Positions 1 through 7,222 of a stretch of 7,481 bases of DNA are shown piece after piece. Numbering within the stretch: position 1 is the stretch's first letter; every line of letters starts with the position of its first letter. Source of the DNA: Prevotellaceae bacterium (GTDB lineage Bacteria; Bacteroidota; Bacteroidia; Bacteroidales; Bacteroidaceae); the NCBI GenBank assembly GCA_030536165.1, contig JAUNQM010000122.1:1-7481 (forward strand), in the 5' to 3' direction. A program made the translations under genes and the position numbers. The notes under the pieces are model-generated. The model was not told where the DNA came from, did not search any database, and saw only the letters and a program-made list of their open reading frames with translations.

Positions 1-56
1 CTGAGGTGTTACGACCCCTCACACCTAAGGTGTTGCACGCAAAACACCTAAGGTGT
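1..56. repeat. Left palindrome array (ACACCTnAGGTGT, 23-24 bp period)
   Basis: Two perfect copies of the 13-bp palindrome ACACCTAAGGTGT lie at 21-33 and 44-56. The window opens inside a third unit, of which CTGAGGTGT (1-9) remains. Unit starts are 24 and 23 bp apart, and the spacers are 11 bp (10-20) and 10 bp (34-43). Each unit has 6-bp arms around one central base, the form of a homodimer binding site. Neighbouring arms from adjacent units can also pair, for example AGGTGTT with AACACCT across the 34-43 spacer. The array ends 57 bp before the arabinofuranosidase start codon. Its reverse complement matches 7322-7381 at 49 of 60 bases. Function is unknown: it may be a regulator site, a REP-like element or a structured leader. 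Confidence 0.85.
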
Positions 57-89
57 GAAAAGCAAGGGAAAACGTAGAGTCTCTTATCC

Positions 90-97
90 TAATTTCG
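90..97 (+). promoter_or_regulatory. Weak candidate -7 element for the arabinofuranosidase gene
   Basis: TAATTTCG differs by one base from the Bacteroidetes -7 consensus TAnnTTTG and lies 16 bp before the start codon. No TTTG is seen at the expected -33 spacing, so this is only a candidate. If it is real, the palindrome at 44-56 would sit about 50-60 bp upstream of the transcription start, where an activator could bind. Confidence 0.25.
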
Positions 98-113
98 CAC
101 AAAGAATAAAGGT

Positions 114-2618
114 ATGAATCGAAGCTCCATTTTAGCAATTTTGCTTTCGTTACCATTGATGGCATCGGCGGGTATTCCTGATAGTGTGTATGTGCGTCCG
201 TATGCCCTTGATGGTGGAGATGGATTGCGTCTTGAATGGAGCACATCGCAGCAGCAATGGTCGCAAGTCTATGACGGAACGCTCCTCGGTAGCGATTATG
301 GCGCTTGGGGACGAGACAAGAAACTCTATGCTCCTTCTATTACAAAGGGGCGTGATGGTAGTTATGTCATTGTCTTCCAGTTGCGTGCCAATGGTAATGT
401 TAACCAGTTTGGTGTCACAACTACCCGCGATTTCATACACTATCGTCCGCAGGATTATCCCTATATGGTAGGGCTGAAAGAGGTAAAGAACCCTATTGTC
501 ACATGCAGTCAAGGCGTTTACCGCGTCACTTTCGAGAGTGAGGGCAAAACCTATGTTACCACATCGTCCGACCTCGTACACTTCACTTTGCCACAACCTA
601 CCGACACACCGAACGCTACGCTTCCTACACGAGTGCCGTATGTCACCATTGAGGGCATACGTGCTGCCAAGCAGCTTTCTTTTAAGCGTAGTGAGTTGTA
701 CAACGAAAGTGCTGCTGACGATGCTCGTCGCTTTGAGGGCTTGCAGAGTGTGACGGCAGATATTGCCGTCGATGCATCTGCTGCCAAGCCTATCAGCGAT
801 AAGCTTATGGGCATCTTCTTTGAGGATATCAACTATAGTGCTGATGGGGGGCTGTATGCTGAATTGATACAGAACCGTGACTTCGAATACTCTGCGCGCG
901 ACCGACGCGAATGGCATGCGCTAACGGCATGGTCGCTGAAAGGAGATGGGGCAACGCTTTCGATAGAAACGCATAATCCGATTCATGTAAATAATCCACA
1001 CTATGCTGTGCTCGACGTAAAGTCGCCTTCCGATGCAAAACTTGTCAATGAAGGTTATGATGGCATCACTCTCCGCAAAGGGGAAAAGTATGATGTGTCT
1101 GCCTTCCTGCGTCAAATAGAGGGAAAGTCTGGCAAGGTGAATGTTTTTCTTGAAGAGGACGGCAAGGTCGTAGGCAAAGCTACAATCTCTGTCCATGGTA
1201 AAGAATGGAAGCAGAAGAAGGCTGTTATTACAGCTACATCCGACTGCCATCATGCCGTGCTTTCGCTGCAGCCGACGACTGTAGGTAAGTTGGCGGTTGA
1301 TTTTGTAAGTCTATTCCCACAGAATACTTTCCACGGACATAAGAATGGCTTGCGTCGCGATTTAGCCGAGACGCTTGAGGCACTGCATCCTAAGTTTATG
1401 CGTTTCCCAGGTGGTTGTGTTGCTCATGGCAATGGCCTTGACAATATTTATCGCTGGAAGGAAACCATCGGTCCGCTGTGGGAACGTAAGTCACAGCCTA
1501 ACCTGTGGGGTTACCACCAATCGCGTGGACTTGGTTATTATGAGTACTTCCAATTCTGCGAAGACTTGAAGATGGAGCCGCTGCCAGTTTTGGCTGCAGG
1601 AGTGCCATGCCAAAACAGTTCTGTAGGTGGAAATGGTCAGCAAGGGGGAATCCCAATGGCAGACATGCCTGCTTATATACAAGACATTCTCGACCTAATC
1701 GAGTGGGCAAACGGTGATGCAAAATCAACAGAATGGGGACGTAAGCGCGCTGAGCAAGGGCATCCAAAGCCGTTTAACCTTCACTATATCGGCATCGGTA
1801 ATGAGGATTTAGTCTCTCCTACGTTTGAGGAACGCTATCTGATGATTATCAAAGCCATCAAGGAGAAGTACCCTGATATAATTGTCTGCGGTACGGTGGG
1901 TCCATTCTTCGAGGGAAGCGACTATGAACGTGGGTGGCAGGTGGCTGCAGATAACCATATCGATATGGTCGATGAGCACTATTATGTTGCGCCAGCGTGG
2001 TATATGTATAATCAAAACTTTTACGACCAGTACGACCGCACATCAAGCAAAGTGTATCTGGGTGAGTGGGCAGCACACGGGCGTGGACGTGTCAGCACCA
2101 TTGAGACAGCGCTTGCCTGTGCCTTGCACTATTGCTCGCTTGAGCGCAATGGCGACATTGTGAAGATGTCAAGCTATGCTCCACTGCTGGCAAAACACGG
2201 ACACACACAGTGGAACCCTGACCTCATCTATTTTAATAATGAAGGAGTGTTTCCTACCGTTGATTACTGGGCACAACAACTGCATGGTGCATACGCAGGC
2301 GATATCTATCTTCCTAGTACCATCTGTGCTAACGAGCAACGGCATGGAGTGAACGAGCGCTTGGCTGTTTCAACGGTAAAGGATAGCCATACGGGTCGTA
2401 CATGTCTCAAGGTGGTCAACATGCTGCCTATGCAAGTCAATGCGCGTTTGCATCTTGGTGAGGAACTCATGCCAAACGGCACAAAGTCGTTTAAGGCTCA
2501 TATACTAACTGGTGCTTATGACAGTAAAGAAGCTAAGGTAGCGGATATAGAGGTGAAGATAACAGACAATATGCTAACCATCCCGCCTTATTCTTTTATA
2601 GTAATAGAGATGAACTAA
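114..2618 (+). CDS. Exported GH51 alpha-L-arabinofuranosidase with N-terminal propeller-like segment
   Basis: This 834-residue enzyme should remove terminal alpha-L-arabinofuranosyl groups from arabinoxylan, arabinan or similar plant polymers by the retaining GH51 mechanism. Residues 1-19 are a signal peptide ending ASA|G. There is no lipobox, so it is probably periplasmic or secreted. Residues about 45-160 resemble blades of a GH43-type propeller (LYAPSI at 71-76, DFIHYRPQDYP at 106-116) but are too short for a whole one. GH51 signatures then follow: GIFFEDINYSADGG from residue 233, a CBM-like beta-sandwich at about 255-402, RFPGG at 430-434, the acid/base Glu564 in GIGNED and the nucleophile Glu651 in YLGEWAAHG. 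A C-terminal beta domain closes the protein. The start is chosen because the signal peptide begins there; AAAGG lies only one base upstream, so it is not a normally spaced ribosome site. The gene stands alone, convergent with the frd operon. Family assignment is firm; the exact substrate is not visible. Confidence 0.96.
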   Translation: MNRSSILAILLSLPLMASAGIPDSVYVRPYALDGGDGLRLEWSTSQQQWSQVYDGTLLGSDYGAWGRDKKLYAPSITKGRDGSYVIVFQLRANGNVNQFGVTTTRDFIHYRPQDYPYMVGLKEVKNPIVTCSQGVYRVTFESEGKTYVTTSSDLVHFTLPQPTDTPNATLPTRVPYVTIEGIRAAKQLSFKRSELYNESAADDARRFEGLQSVTADIAVDASAAKPISDKLMGIFFEDINYSADGGLYAELIQNRDFEYSARDRREWHALTAWSLKGDGATLSIETHNPIHVNNPHYAVLDVKSPSDAKLVNEGYDGITLRKGEKYDVSAFLRQIEGKSGKVNVFLEEDGKVVGKATISVHGKEWKQKKAVITATSDCHHAVLSLQPTTVGKLAVDFVSLFPQNTFHGHKNGLRRDLAETLEALHPKFMRFPGGCVAHGNGLDNIYRWKETIGPLWERKSQPNLWGYHQSRGLGYYEYFQFCEDLKMEPLPVLAAGVPCQNSSVGGNGQQGGIPMADMPAYIQDILDLIEWANGDAKSTEWGRKRAEQGHPKPFNLHYIGIGNEDLVSPTFEERYLMIIKAIKEKYPDIIVCGTVGPFFEGSDYERGWQVAADNHIDMVDEHYYVAPAWYMYNQNFYDQYDRTSSKVYLGEWAAHGRGRVSTIETALACALHYCSLERNGDIVKMSSYAPLLAKHGHTQWNPDLIYFNNEGVFPTVDYWAQQLHGAYAGDIYLPSTICANEQRHGVNERLAVSTVKDSHTGRTCLKVVNMLPMQVNARLHLGEELMPNGTKSFKAHILTGAYDSKEAKVADIEVKITDNMLTIPPYSFIVIEMN

Positions 2619-2773
2619 GTTTTGCAGTTTGACTCTATTAGTTACTACTTTCTTTTATTGGCAGCGCAATAGTGGTAAACAGATTGTTCCTATATCTTTT
2701 TGTATATGATGAGATAGGGATGTCACCCTGTCCTAAAATTTATCGTCACTACGCGACTCTTGTTTTTTCCCTT

Positions 2774-2810
2774 ATAATAAAAAGGTGTACCACATTGCTG
2801 TGATACACCT
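2774..2810 (-). terminator. Intrinsic terminator of the frd operon
   Basis: Read on the minus strand, a 12-bp stem with one mismatch and a 4-base loop (2783-2810) ends in CCT and runs straight into TTTTTATTATAA. It begins 28 bp beyond the frdB stop codon, as expected for the end of this operon. On the plus strand no T-run follows the stem, so it should work in one direction only. The outer arms are AGGTGTA and TACACCT, the same half-sites found in the palindrome arrays. No convincing terminator for the arabinofuranosidase gene is seen in 2619-2773; a T6 run at 2763-2768 lacks a good stem. Confidence 0.8.
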
Positions 2811-2838
2811 AATAGTTTGTAGCCTTAAGCCTACTACT

Positions 2839-3597
2839 TTAGTCGGCAAGCTTTGCCTTGATGAACTCGCGATTGAGGCGTGCGATGTTTGCGATGCTTT
2901 CGCTCTTTGGACATACGGCTTCACAAGCACGAGTGTTTGTGCAGTTACCGAATCCAAGTTCTTCCATCTTAGCCACCATTGCCTTTGCGCGCTTTGCTGC
3001 TTCAGGTCTTCCCTGAGGGAGAAGTGCGAGCTGGCTGACCTTTGATGCTACGAAGAGCATTGCTGAACCATTCTTACATGCTGCTACACATGCTCCGCAA
3101 CCGATGCAGCTTGCGCAATCCATTGCTTCGTCTGCGTTCTGCTTAGGGATGAGGATAGCGTTAGCATCCTGCGCCTGACCTGTGCGAACTGTGTTGTAGC
3201 CGCCTGCCTGGATAATCTTATCGAAAGCGCCACGGTCAACCATGCAGTCCTTGATTACAGGGAATGCAGCAGAGCGCCAAGGTTCAACTGTGATGACGTC
3301 GCCGTCGTTGAAGCGACGCATGTAGAGCTGACATGTTGTAGCGCCACGTTCAGTTTTGCCATGAGGAGTTCCGTTGATGTAGAGAGAGCACATACCGCAG
3401 ATGCCTTCGCGGCAGTCGTGGTCGAATACAAATGGCTCTTTGCCTTCATTGATCAATTCCTCATTGAGGATGTCGAGCATCTCAAGGAATGATGTGTCGT
3501 CTGGAATGTTCTTCATTTCATGAGTATCGAAGTGACCCTTTTCCTTAGGACCATTCTGCTTCCAGTACTTCAGTGTAAATGATATGTTTTTAGACAT
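2839..3597 (-). CDS. frdB: Fumarate reductase / succinate dehydrogenase iron-sulfur subunit
   Basis: This 252-residue subunit (also called SdhB) relays electrons between the membrane hemes of FrdC and the flavin of FrdA on the cytoplasmic face. The cluster ligands are visible in the family order. The [2Fe-2S] site is Cys62, Cys67, Cys70 and Cys89, in a plant-ferredoxin-like N-terminal domain. The [4Fe-4S] site is Cys164, Cys167, Cys170 and Cys229. The [3Fe-4S] site is Cys174, Cys219 and Cys225. Spacing of the last seven Cys equals that of E. coli FrdB, while the loop before Cys89 is longer than in E. coli. The gene is third in the operon, separated from frdA by 100 bp that is mostly a large palindrome, and is followed by a terminator. 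No Shine-Dalgarno sequence precedes the ATG. Nothing looks truncated. Confidence 0.97.
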   Translation of the reverse strand: MSKNISFTLKYWKQNGPKEKGHFDTHEMKNIPDDTSFLEMLDILNEELINEGKEPFVFDHDCREGICGMCSLYINGTPHGKTERGATTCQLYMRRFNDGDVITVEPWRSAAFPVIKDCMVDRGAFDKIIQAGGYNTVRTGQAQDANAILIPKQNADEAMDCASCIGCGACVAACKNGSAMLFVASKVSQLALLPQGRPEAAKRAKAMVAKMEELGFGNCTNTRACEAVCPKSESIANIARLNREFIKAKLAD

Positions 3598-3617
3598 AGT
3601 TTTATTGCGATTTTGAA

Positions 3618-3696
3618 GACCCTCTTTCTGCCTCTCCCTTGAAATGGCGAGGAGTATGTACTCCCTGCCCTGAAAGGGAAGGGTTGGGGATGGGTC
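3618..3696. repeat. 79-bp imperfect palindrome filling the frdA-frdB gap (REP-like)
   Basis: The element starts with GACCC (3618-3622) and ends with GGGTC (3692-3696). Its centre is GGAGTA-TG-TACTCC (3651-3664), with CCCTT/AAGGG (3636-3640 and 3674-3678) and GGC/GCC pairs between. The end GGGAAGGGTTGGGGATGGGTC resembles GC-rich intergenic palindromic repeats scattered in many bacterial genomes; this likeness is from memory. In the transcript it would fold into a long hairpin beginning one base after the frdA stop codon and ending about 20 bases before the frdB ATG. It has no T-run, so it is not a classical terminator. It could be a mobile REP-like insertion, an mRNA stabiliser or a processing site. 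Confidence 0.75.
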
Positions 3697-3697
3697 C

Positions 3698-5644
3698 TTA
3701 ATTCTTATAATTACGTGTTTGTACCTTTATAGCTTCATATTCCAGAGGTTCCTTGATGAGTTCAGGCTCATTGTCTTCGCCCTTGTATTCCCAGCAACCT
3801 ACATAGAAGTAGTTTTCATCGTCACGCTTTGCTTCGCCTTCTTCTGTCTGGTATTCCTCGCGGAAGTGACCACCGCAACTTTCGTTACGTGAGAGTGCGT
3901 CGTGAGCTACAAGTTCACCCATGAGGAGGAAGTCACGGAGGTGGATAGCCTTGTCAAGTTCGATATTGAGACCTTCTTTCTCGCCTGGGATGAAGAGGTT
4001 GTTCCAGAATTCCTTGCGGAGTTCGCGGATGAGCTTGATACCTTCCTTCAATCCTTCAGCTGTACGTCCCATACCAACGTGTTCCCACATGATGTGACCG
4101 AGTTCCTTATGTATAGAGTCAACGCTTCGCTTACCCTTGATAGCCATAAGCTTGTCGATACCGTCCTGAACAGCCTTCTCTGCCTCTTCGAATTCAGGCA
4201 TGTCTGTTGAGAGACGTGGCCAGATAGCTTGGTCAGCGAGGTAGTTCTGGATAGTGTAAGGCAAAACGAAGTAACCGTCTGCCAGACCTTGCATCAATGC
4301 AGAAGCACCGAGGCGGTTTGCACCGTGGTCAGAGAAGTTACATTCACCAATTGCAAACAATCCAGGTATTGAAGTCTGGAGTTCATAGTCAACCCAGATA
4401 CCACCCATTGTATAGTGTACGGCAGGGAATATCATCATTGGAGTCTCGTATGGGTTCTCGTCGGTGATTTCCTCATACATGTCGAAGAGGTTGCCATAGC
4501 GCTGTGCTACGATGTCCTTGCCGAGGCGTTCGATAGACTCAGAGAAGTCGAGGAACACTGCAAGACCAGTATTGTTTACGCCGAATCCCTTGTCGCAACG
4601 CTCTTTAGCTGCACGTGAAGCAACGTCGCGTGGAACGAGGTTACCGAATGCAGGGTAGCGACGCTCAAGATAGTAGTCGCGATCTTCTTCAGGAATATCC
4701 TGACCCTTGATTTCTCCACGCTGCAGACGCTTTGCGTCTTCAAGCTTCTTTGGTACCCAGATACGTCCGTCGTTACGCAGAGACTCTGACATAAGTGTCA
4801 ACTTTGACTGCTTGTCGCCGTGAACAGGGATACAAGTTGGGTGAATCTGTACGTAAGAAGGGTTTGCAAAGTAAGCACCCTTGCGGTAGCATGCGATAGC
4901 TGCAGAGCAGTTACATCCCATTGCGTTTGTTGAAAGGAAGTAAGTGTTGCCGTAGCCACCAGTACCTATAACGACTGCATTAGCTGAGAAGCGTTCGAGC
5001 TTACCAGTAACGAGGTTCTTAGCGATGATACCACGTGCACGACCGTCGATGATGACAACGTCTTCCATTTCATAGCGAGTGTAGAGCTTAACCTTGCCGG
5101 CCTTTACCTGTGCTGACAGTGATGAGTAAGCACCGAGAAGGAGCTGCTGACCTGTCTGACCCTTTGCATAGAATGTACGGCTTACCTGTGCGCCACCGAA
5201 TGAACGGTTAGCAAGCATGCCACCATATTCACGTGCGAAAGGAACACCTTGTGCCACGCACTGGTCGATGATGTTGTTACTTACTTCAGCCAGACGATAT
5301 ACGTTAGCCTCGCGAGCACGATAGTCACCACCCTTTACTGTGTCGTAGAAGAGACGATAAACAGAGTCGCCATCGTTCTGATAGCACTTTGCTGCGTTGA
5401 TACCACCTTGTGCTGCGATTGAGTGAGCACGACGAGGTGAGTCCTGAATACAGAAGTTCAATACGTTGAACCCCATTTCGCCGAGTGATGCTGCTGCAGA
5501 TGCACCTGCAAGACCAGTACCTACTACGATTACATCGAGCTTGAGCTTGTTCTTAGGGTTTACAAGACGCTGATGAGCCTTGAAGTTAGTCCATTTCTCA
5601 GCGACTGGACCTTCAGGGATTCTTGAATTTATCTGATTTGCCAT
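3698..5644 (-). CDS. frdA: Fumarate reductase / succinate dehydrogenase flavoprotein subunit
   Basis: This 648-residue catalytic subunit (also called SdhA) interconverts fumarate and succinate in the cytoplasm. The FAD-binding motif GTGLAGAS is at 42-49. The HSIAAQGG motif starts at His74, the residue that carries covalent FAD in this family. Active-site motifs include HPTC (His268), RNDGR from Arg290, LVPRDVASR (Arg339 and Arg344), AVHYTMGG (His410) and GECNFSDHGANRLGAS (about 433-448). The tail region RNESCGGHFREEY (about 586-598) is the family's conserved C-terminal segment. Length and the N-terminal stretch before the Rossmann motif suit the Bacteroidales/Wolinella type, supporting this start. 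It lies 21 bp after frdC, so the two are probably cotranscribed. In an anaerobic fermenter the enzyme likely works mainly as a fumarate reductase, but direction cannot be read from sequence. Confidence 0.98.
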   Translation of the reverse strand: MANQINSRIPEGPVAEKWTNFKAHQRLVNPKNKLKLDVIVVGTGLAGASAAASLGEMGFNVLNFCIQDSPRRAHSIAAQGGINAAKCYQNDGDSVYRLFYDTVKGGDYRAREANVYRLAEVSNNIIDQCVAQGVPFAREYGGMLANRSFGGAQVSRTFYAKGQTGQQLLLGAYSSLSAQVKAGKVKLYTRYEMEDVVIIDGRARGIIAKNLVTGKLERFSANAVVIGTGGYGNTYFLSTNAMGCNCSAAIACYRKGAYFANPSYVQIHPTCIPVHGDKQSKLTLMSESLRNDGRIWVPKKLEDAKRLQRGEIKGQDIPEEDRDYYLERRYPAFGNLVPRDVASRAAKERCDKGFGVNNTGLAVFLDFSESIERLGKDIVAQRYGNLFDMYEEITDENPYETPMMIFPAVHYTMGGIWVDYELQTSIPGLFAIGECNFSDHGANRLGASALMQGLADGYFVLPYTIQNYLADQAIWPRLSTDMPEFEEAEKAVQDGIDKLMAIKGKRSVDSIHKELGHIMWEHVGMGRTAEGLKEGIKLIRELRKEFWNNLFIPGEKEGLNIELDKAIHLRDFLLMGELVAHDALSRNESCGGHFREEYQTEEGEAKRDDENYFYVGCWEYKGEDNEPELIKEPLEYEAIKVQTRNYKN

Positions 5645-5665
5645 AATTCGATTCTTATTTAATTA

Positions 5666-6367
5666 TTAAGCACAACAAGCATGGCAGCAAGTGCAGAGGC
5701 TTGGAGCAATTCCAGTTGCAAAAGCAACAACTACAGCGAGGAAGCATGCCATGAGAATAGTAACGTAAACAATACCGATAACCTTCCAGCGGCAGAACCA
5801 AGTCTTGCCGTTCCATCCGAAAGTCTGCATTGCGCTCCAGAATCCGTGAGTGAGGTGGAACCAGATGGCAGCAAGCCAAATGATGTAGAGCACGATGAAT
5901 ACAGGGTTGGTGAATGTAGCCTTGATGAATGCGAAGCCGTCAGTTGGTGAGAACTGTGCCTGAACGCCGATGAGTTCAGCAAACATCATGTTGTACCAGA
6001 AGTTGTACAAGTGCAAGAGGAGTCCGAGAAGGACGATAATGCCGAGTACCAACATGTTTTGAGATGCCCATTCTACCTTTCCAGGTTTTTCGGTAATCTG
6101 ATAGCGTTGAGTACCACGTGCTGCTCTGTTCTGCATTGTGAGCCAGAAGGCATAGACAATGTGAAGTACAGCCAAGAATGCAATGGCAAGTGTGCCTGCC
6201 AGTGCGTACCAGTTGGTTCCAAGCAGTTCGCATACTGTGTTGTAAGCCTCGCCTGAGAACAATGCAACGCAGTTCATTGCTGCATGGAAAGTCAAGAAAA
6301 GTATAAGACAGAATCCTGTTACTGCCATGATTACCTTTCTTCCGATTGTTGAATCAATTAACCACAT
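5666..6367 (-). CDS. frdC: Fumarate reductase / succinate dehydrogenase cytochrome b subunit
   Basis: This 233-residue membrane anchor (also called SdhC) is of the single-subunit, two-heme type B found in Wolinella, Bacillus and Bacteroides. It should exchange electrons with menaquinone. Five hydrophobic segments are seen at about 12-34, 53-78, 104-127, 153-176 and 195-219. Likely heme ligands are His28, His69, His119 (LLHLYNFW) and His174 in the motif FHLTHGFWSAMQ, with His171 as an alternative for the last. It is first in the operon, downstream of its own promoter, and 21 bp ahead of frdA. The start gives the expected short N-terminus before helix 1. The oddity is the C-terminus, PSLCTCCHACCA, with five Cys and one His in the last nine residues. 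With five helices that tail would face the periplasm if the N-terminus is cytoplasmic. Confidence 0.95.
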   Translation of the reverse strand: MWLIDSTIGRKVIMAVTGFCLILFLTFHAAMNCVALFSGEAYNTVCELLGTNWYALAGTLAIAFLAVLHIVYAFWLTMQNRAARGTQRYQITEKPGKVEWASQNMLVLGIIVLLGLLLHLYNFWYNMMFAELIGVQAQFSPTDGFAFIKATFTNPVFIVLYIIWLAAIWFHLTHGFWSAMQTFGWNGKTWFCRWKVIGIVYVTILMACFLAVVVAFATGIAPSLCTCCHACCA

Positions 6368-6428
6368 AAATTTTTGTTTGATATTTGTAATTTTGTAAAA
6401 ATAATATTGCCAATGGTCAAAAGCCGTG

Positions 6429-6463
6429 CAAAGGTACTAAATAATAATGAAATAAAGGTCAAA
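6429..6463 (-). promoter_or_regulatory. Promoter of the frdCAB operon
   Basis: On the minus strand TACCTTTG (6436-6429) matches the Bacteroidetes -7 consensus TAnnTTTG exactly. A TTTG at 6463-6460 could serve as the -33 element, but the gap is 23 bases, slightly longer than the usual 19-21. Transcription would start near 6422, giving an AT-rich leader of about 55 bases. The -33 element lies inside one arm of the inverted repeat 6451-6508. Confidence 0.65.
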
Positions 6464-6508
6464 AAAGGGAAAAATGTTTGTTCTTTATCCTTTTTTTGAC
6501 CTTTTATT
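6451..6508. repeat. AT-rich inverted repeat between lipoprotein gene and frd promoter
   Basis: AATAAAGGTCAAAAAAGGG (6451-6469) is repeated in inverted form at 6489-6508, with about 19 bases between. The core AAAGGTCAAAAAA matches perfectly and the whole needs one or two bulges. A third GGTCAAAA copy lies at 6415-6422. On the minus strand the structure follows the lipoprotein stop by about 39 bases and ends in CCTTTATTTC, so it may terminate that gene. It also covers the frd -33 element, so an operator role is equally possible. Confidence 0.6.
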
Positions 6509-6546
6509 GGTCGTTTCGGTGCCCAAAGTGGCCTCTGAAGCGATAG

Positions 6547-7017
6547 TTATTTTTGTGTTTCGTCCAGTTCTAACTCCTGTTTTGCGCGTCCGCCTTCGTA
6601 GTAGAACTTTACGCGTATGCGACTTCCTGTGCGATAGTTATACACTGTTGCCATGAAGTAGTCGCGGTATGTAGAAACGTCGTAGAATACCATTTCAGAG
6701 CCATCACGATATTCAAGATAGAGGTCACGGTTGCGAATGTACCAGTCAAAGAAATAGCGTCCTTCGAGTCGTTGGTACTCATCCTCGCGTTCCTCAACAC
6801 CTGTGCCTACGCGCGACGTTGCAGATCCATTGGATGAGAAAGTGAAGTAACTATAATAATGTAATCCATAGTTGTCGTGTTCGCCAAGGTCAACCGACCA
6901 GGTTTTTTCTATCATTCCAGAGATGTCGAATCCAACTTCGTCGTCATCCTTTGTGCAACTGGAGAACATCGTAGCCGTCATTATGGCCATTAACAGATAG
7001 TATGCAAACTTTTTCAT
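6547..7017 (-). CDS. Putative surface lipoprotein, lipocalin-like, function unknown
   Basis: The protein has 156 residues from the chosen ATG. MKKFAYYLLMAIMTATMFSSC is a lipoprotein signal peptide with lipobox FSSC and acylated Cys21. The residues after it (TKDDDE) fit the acidic export signal that sends Bacteroidetes lipoproteins to the cell surface. The mature part is rich in Tyr, Phe and charged residues in short alternating strands (for example YYSYFTFSSNG, LYLEYRDGSEMVFYD, IRVKFYYEGG), suggesting a small beta-barrel of lipocalin-like type; this fold call is inference. An in-frame ATG ten codons upstream (7045-7047) is rejected because it falls in the -7 promoter element, upstream of the likely transcript start. 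The gene has its own promoter and no visible functional link to frd. I do not recognise a specific family. Confidence 0.85.
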   Translation of the reverse strand: MKKFAYYLLMAIMTATMFSSCTKDDDEVGFDISGMIEKTWSVDLGEHDNYGLHYYSYFTFSSNGSATSRVGTGVEEREDEYQRLEGRYFFDWYIRNRDLYLEYRDGSEMVFYDVSTYRDYFMATVYNYRTGSRIRVKFYYEGGRAKQELELDETQK

Positions 7018-7044
7018 AATCGTATGTTTTTTGTTTTCTGACTG

Positions 7045-7076
7045 CAAAAGTAATAACTTTTTCCGTGATTTCCAAA
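7045..7076 (-). promoter_or_regulatory. Promoter of the lipoprotein gene
   Basis: On the minus strand TTTG (7076-7073) and TACTTTTG (7052-7045) are separated by 20 bases, an exact fit to the Bacteroidetes -33/-7 consensus. Transcription should start near 7038, leaving an A-rich leader of about 20 bases before the ATG at 7017. This fixes the start codon choice. Confidence 0.8.
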
Positions 7077-7090
7077 TGCATTCCCCTAAA

Positions 7091-7166
7091 ACGTGTAGGA
7101 ATTTTCCTAATTAGATGGAATTTACACGTGGCAAATATCACGTGTTGCATGCCGAAATTTGCATGC
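7091..7166. repeat. Cluster of nested inverted repeats upstream of the lipoprotein promoter
   Basis: Four dyads overlap here: TAGGAA-TT-TTCCTA (7096-7109); ACGTGTA (7091-7097) with TACACGT (7123-7129); ACACGTG (7124-7130) with CACGTGT (7139-7145), separated by 8 bases; and GCATGC (7147-7152) with GCATGC (7161-7166), also separated by 8 bases. The ACGTG core therefore occurs three times. The nearest dyad is about 20 bp upstream of the lipoprotein -33 element, so these are candidate operators. No open reading frame explains them. Confidence 0.5.
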
Positions 7167-7186
7167 CTCTACACCTTATTTATAAT

Positions 7187-7214
7187 ATGCGCGCGTGCGC
7201 AGGTGCGCGCGCAT
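7187..7214. repeat. Alternating purine-pyrimidine GC hairpin (Z-DNA prone)
   Basis: ATGCGCGCG (7187-7195) pairs perfectly with CGCGCGCAT (7206-7214) around a 10-base loop. Both arms and most of the loop alternate purine and pyrimidine, a form that favours Z-DNA. It is a GC island in AT-rich intergenic DNA. Neither strand has a T-run directly after the stem, so it is unlikely to be an ordinary terminator. Confidence 0.7.
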
Positions 7215-7222
7215 TATGAGCA

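Noticed and set aside
1..56. CRISPR array
   Set aside because: Units are only 13 bp with 10-11 bp spacers, and one spacer is shared with the inverted copy at the other end. There are no cas genes.
150..917. Minus-strand 255-codon reading frame
   Set aside because: It lies wholly opposite the GH51 gene, has no recognisable motifs and fits a codon-usage shadow.
2785..3045. Plus-strand reading frame downstream of the arabinofuranosidase gene
   Set aside because: Most of it is antisense to frdB Cys-cluster sequence and it begins inside the terminator stem.
6547..7047. Longer lipoprotein start at 7047
   Set aside because: It would add ten residues before the signal peptide, and its ATG lies inside the -7 element, upstream of the likely transcript start.
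7187..7214. Intrinsic terminator
   Set aside because: The stem is strong but neither strand has an adjoining T-run, and no gene end lies nearby.
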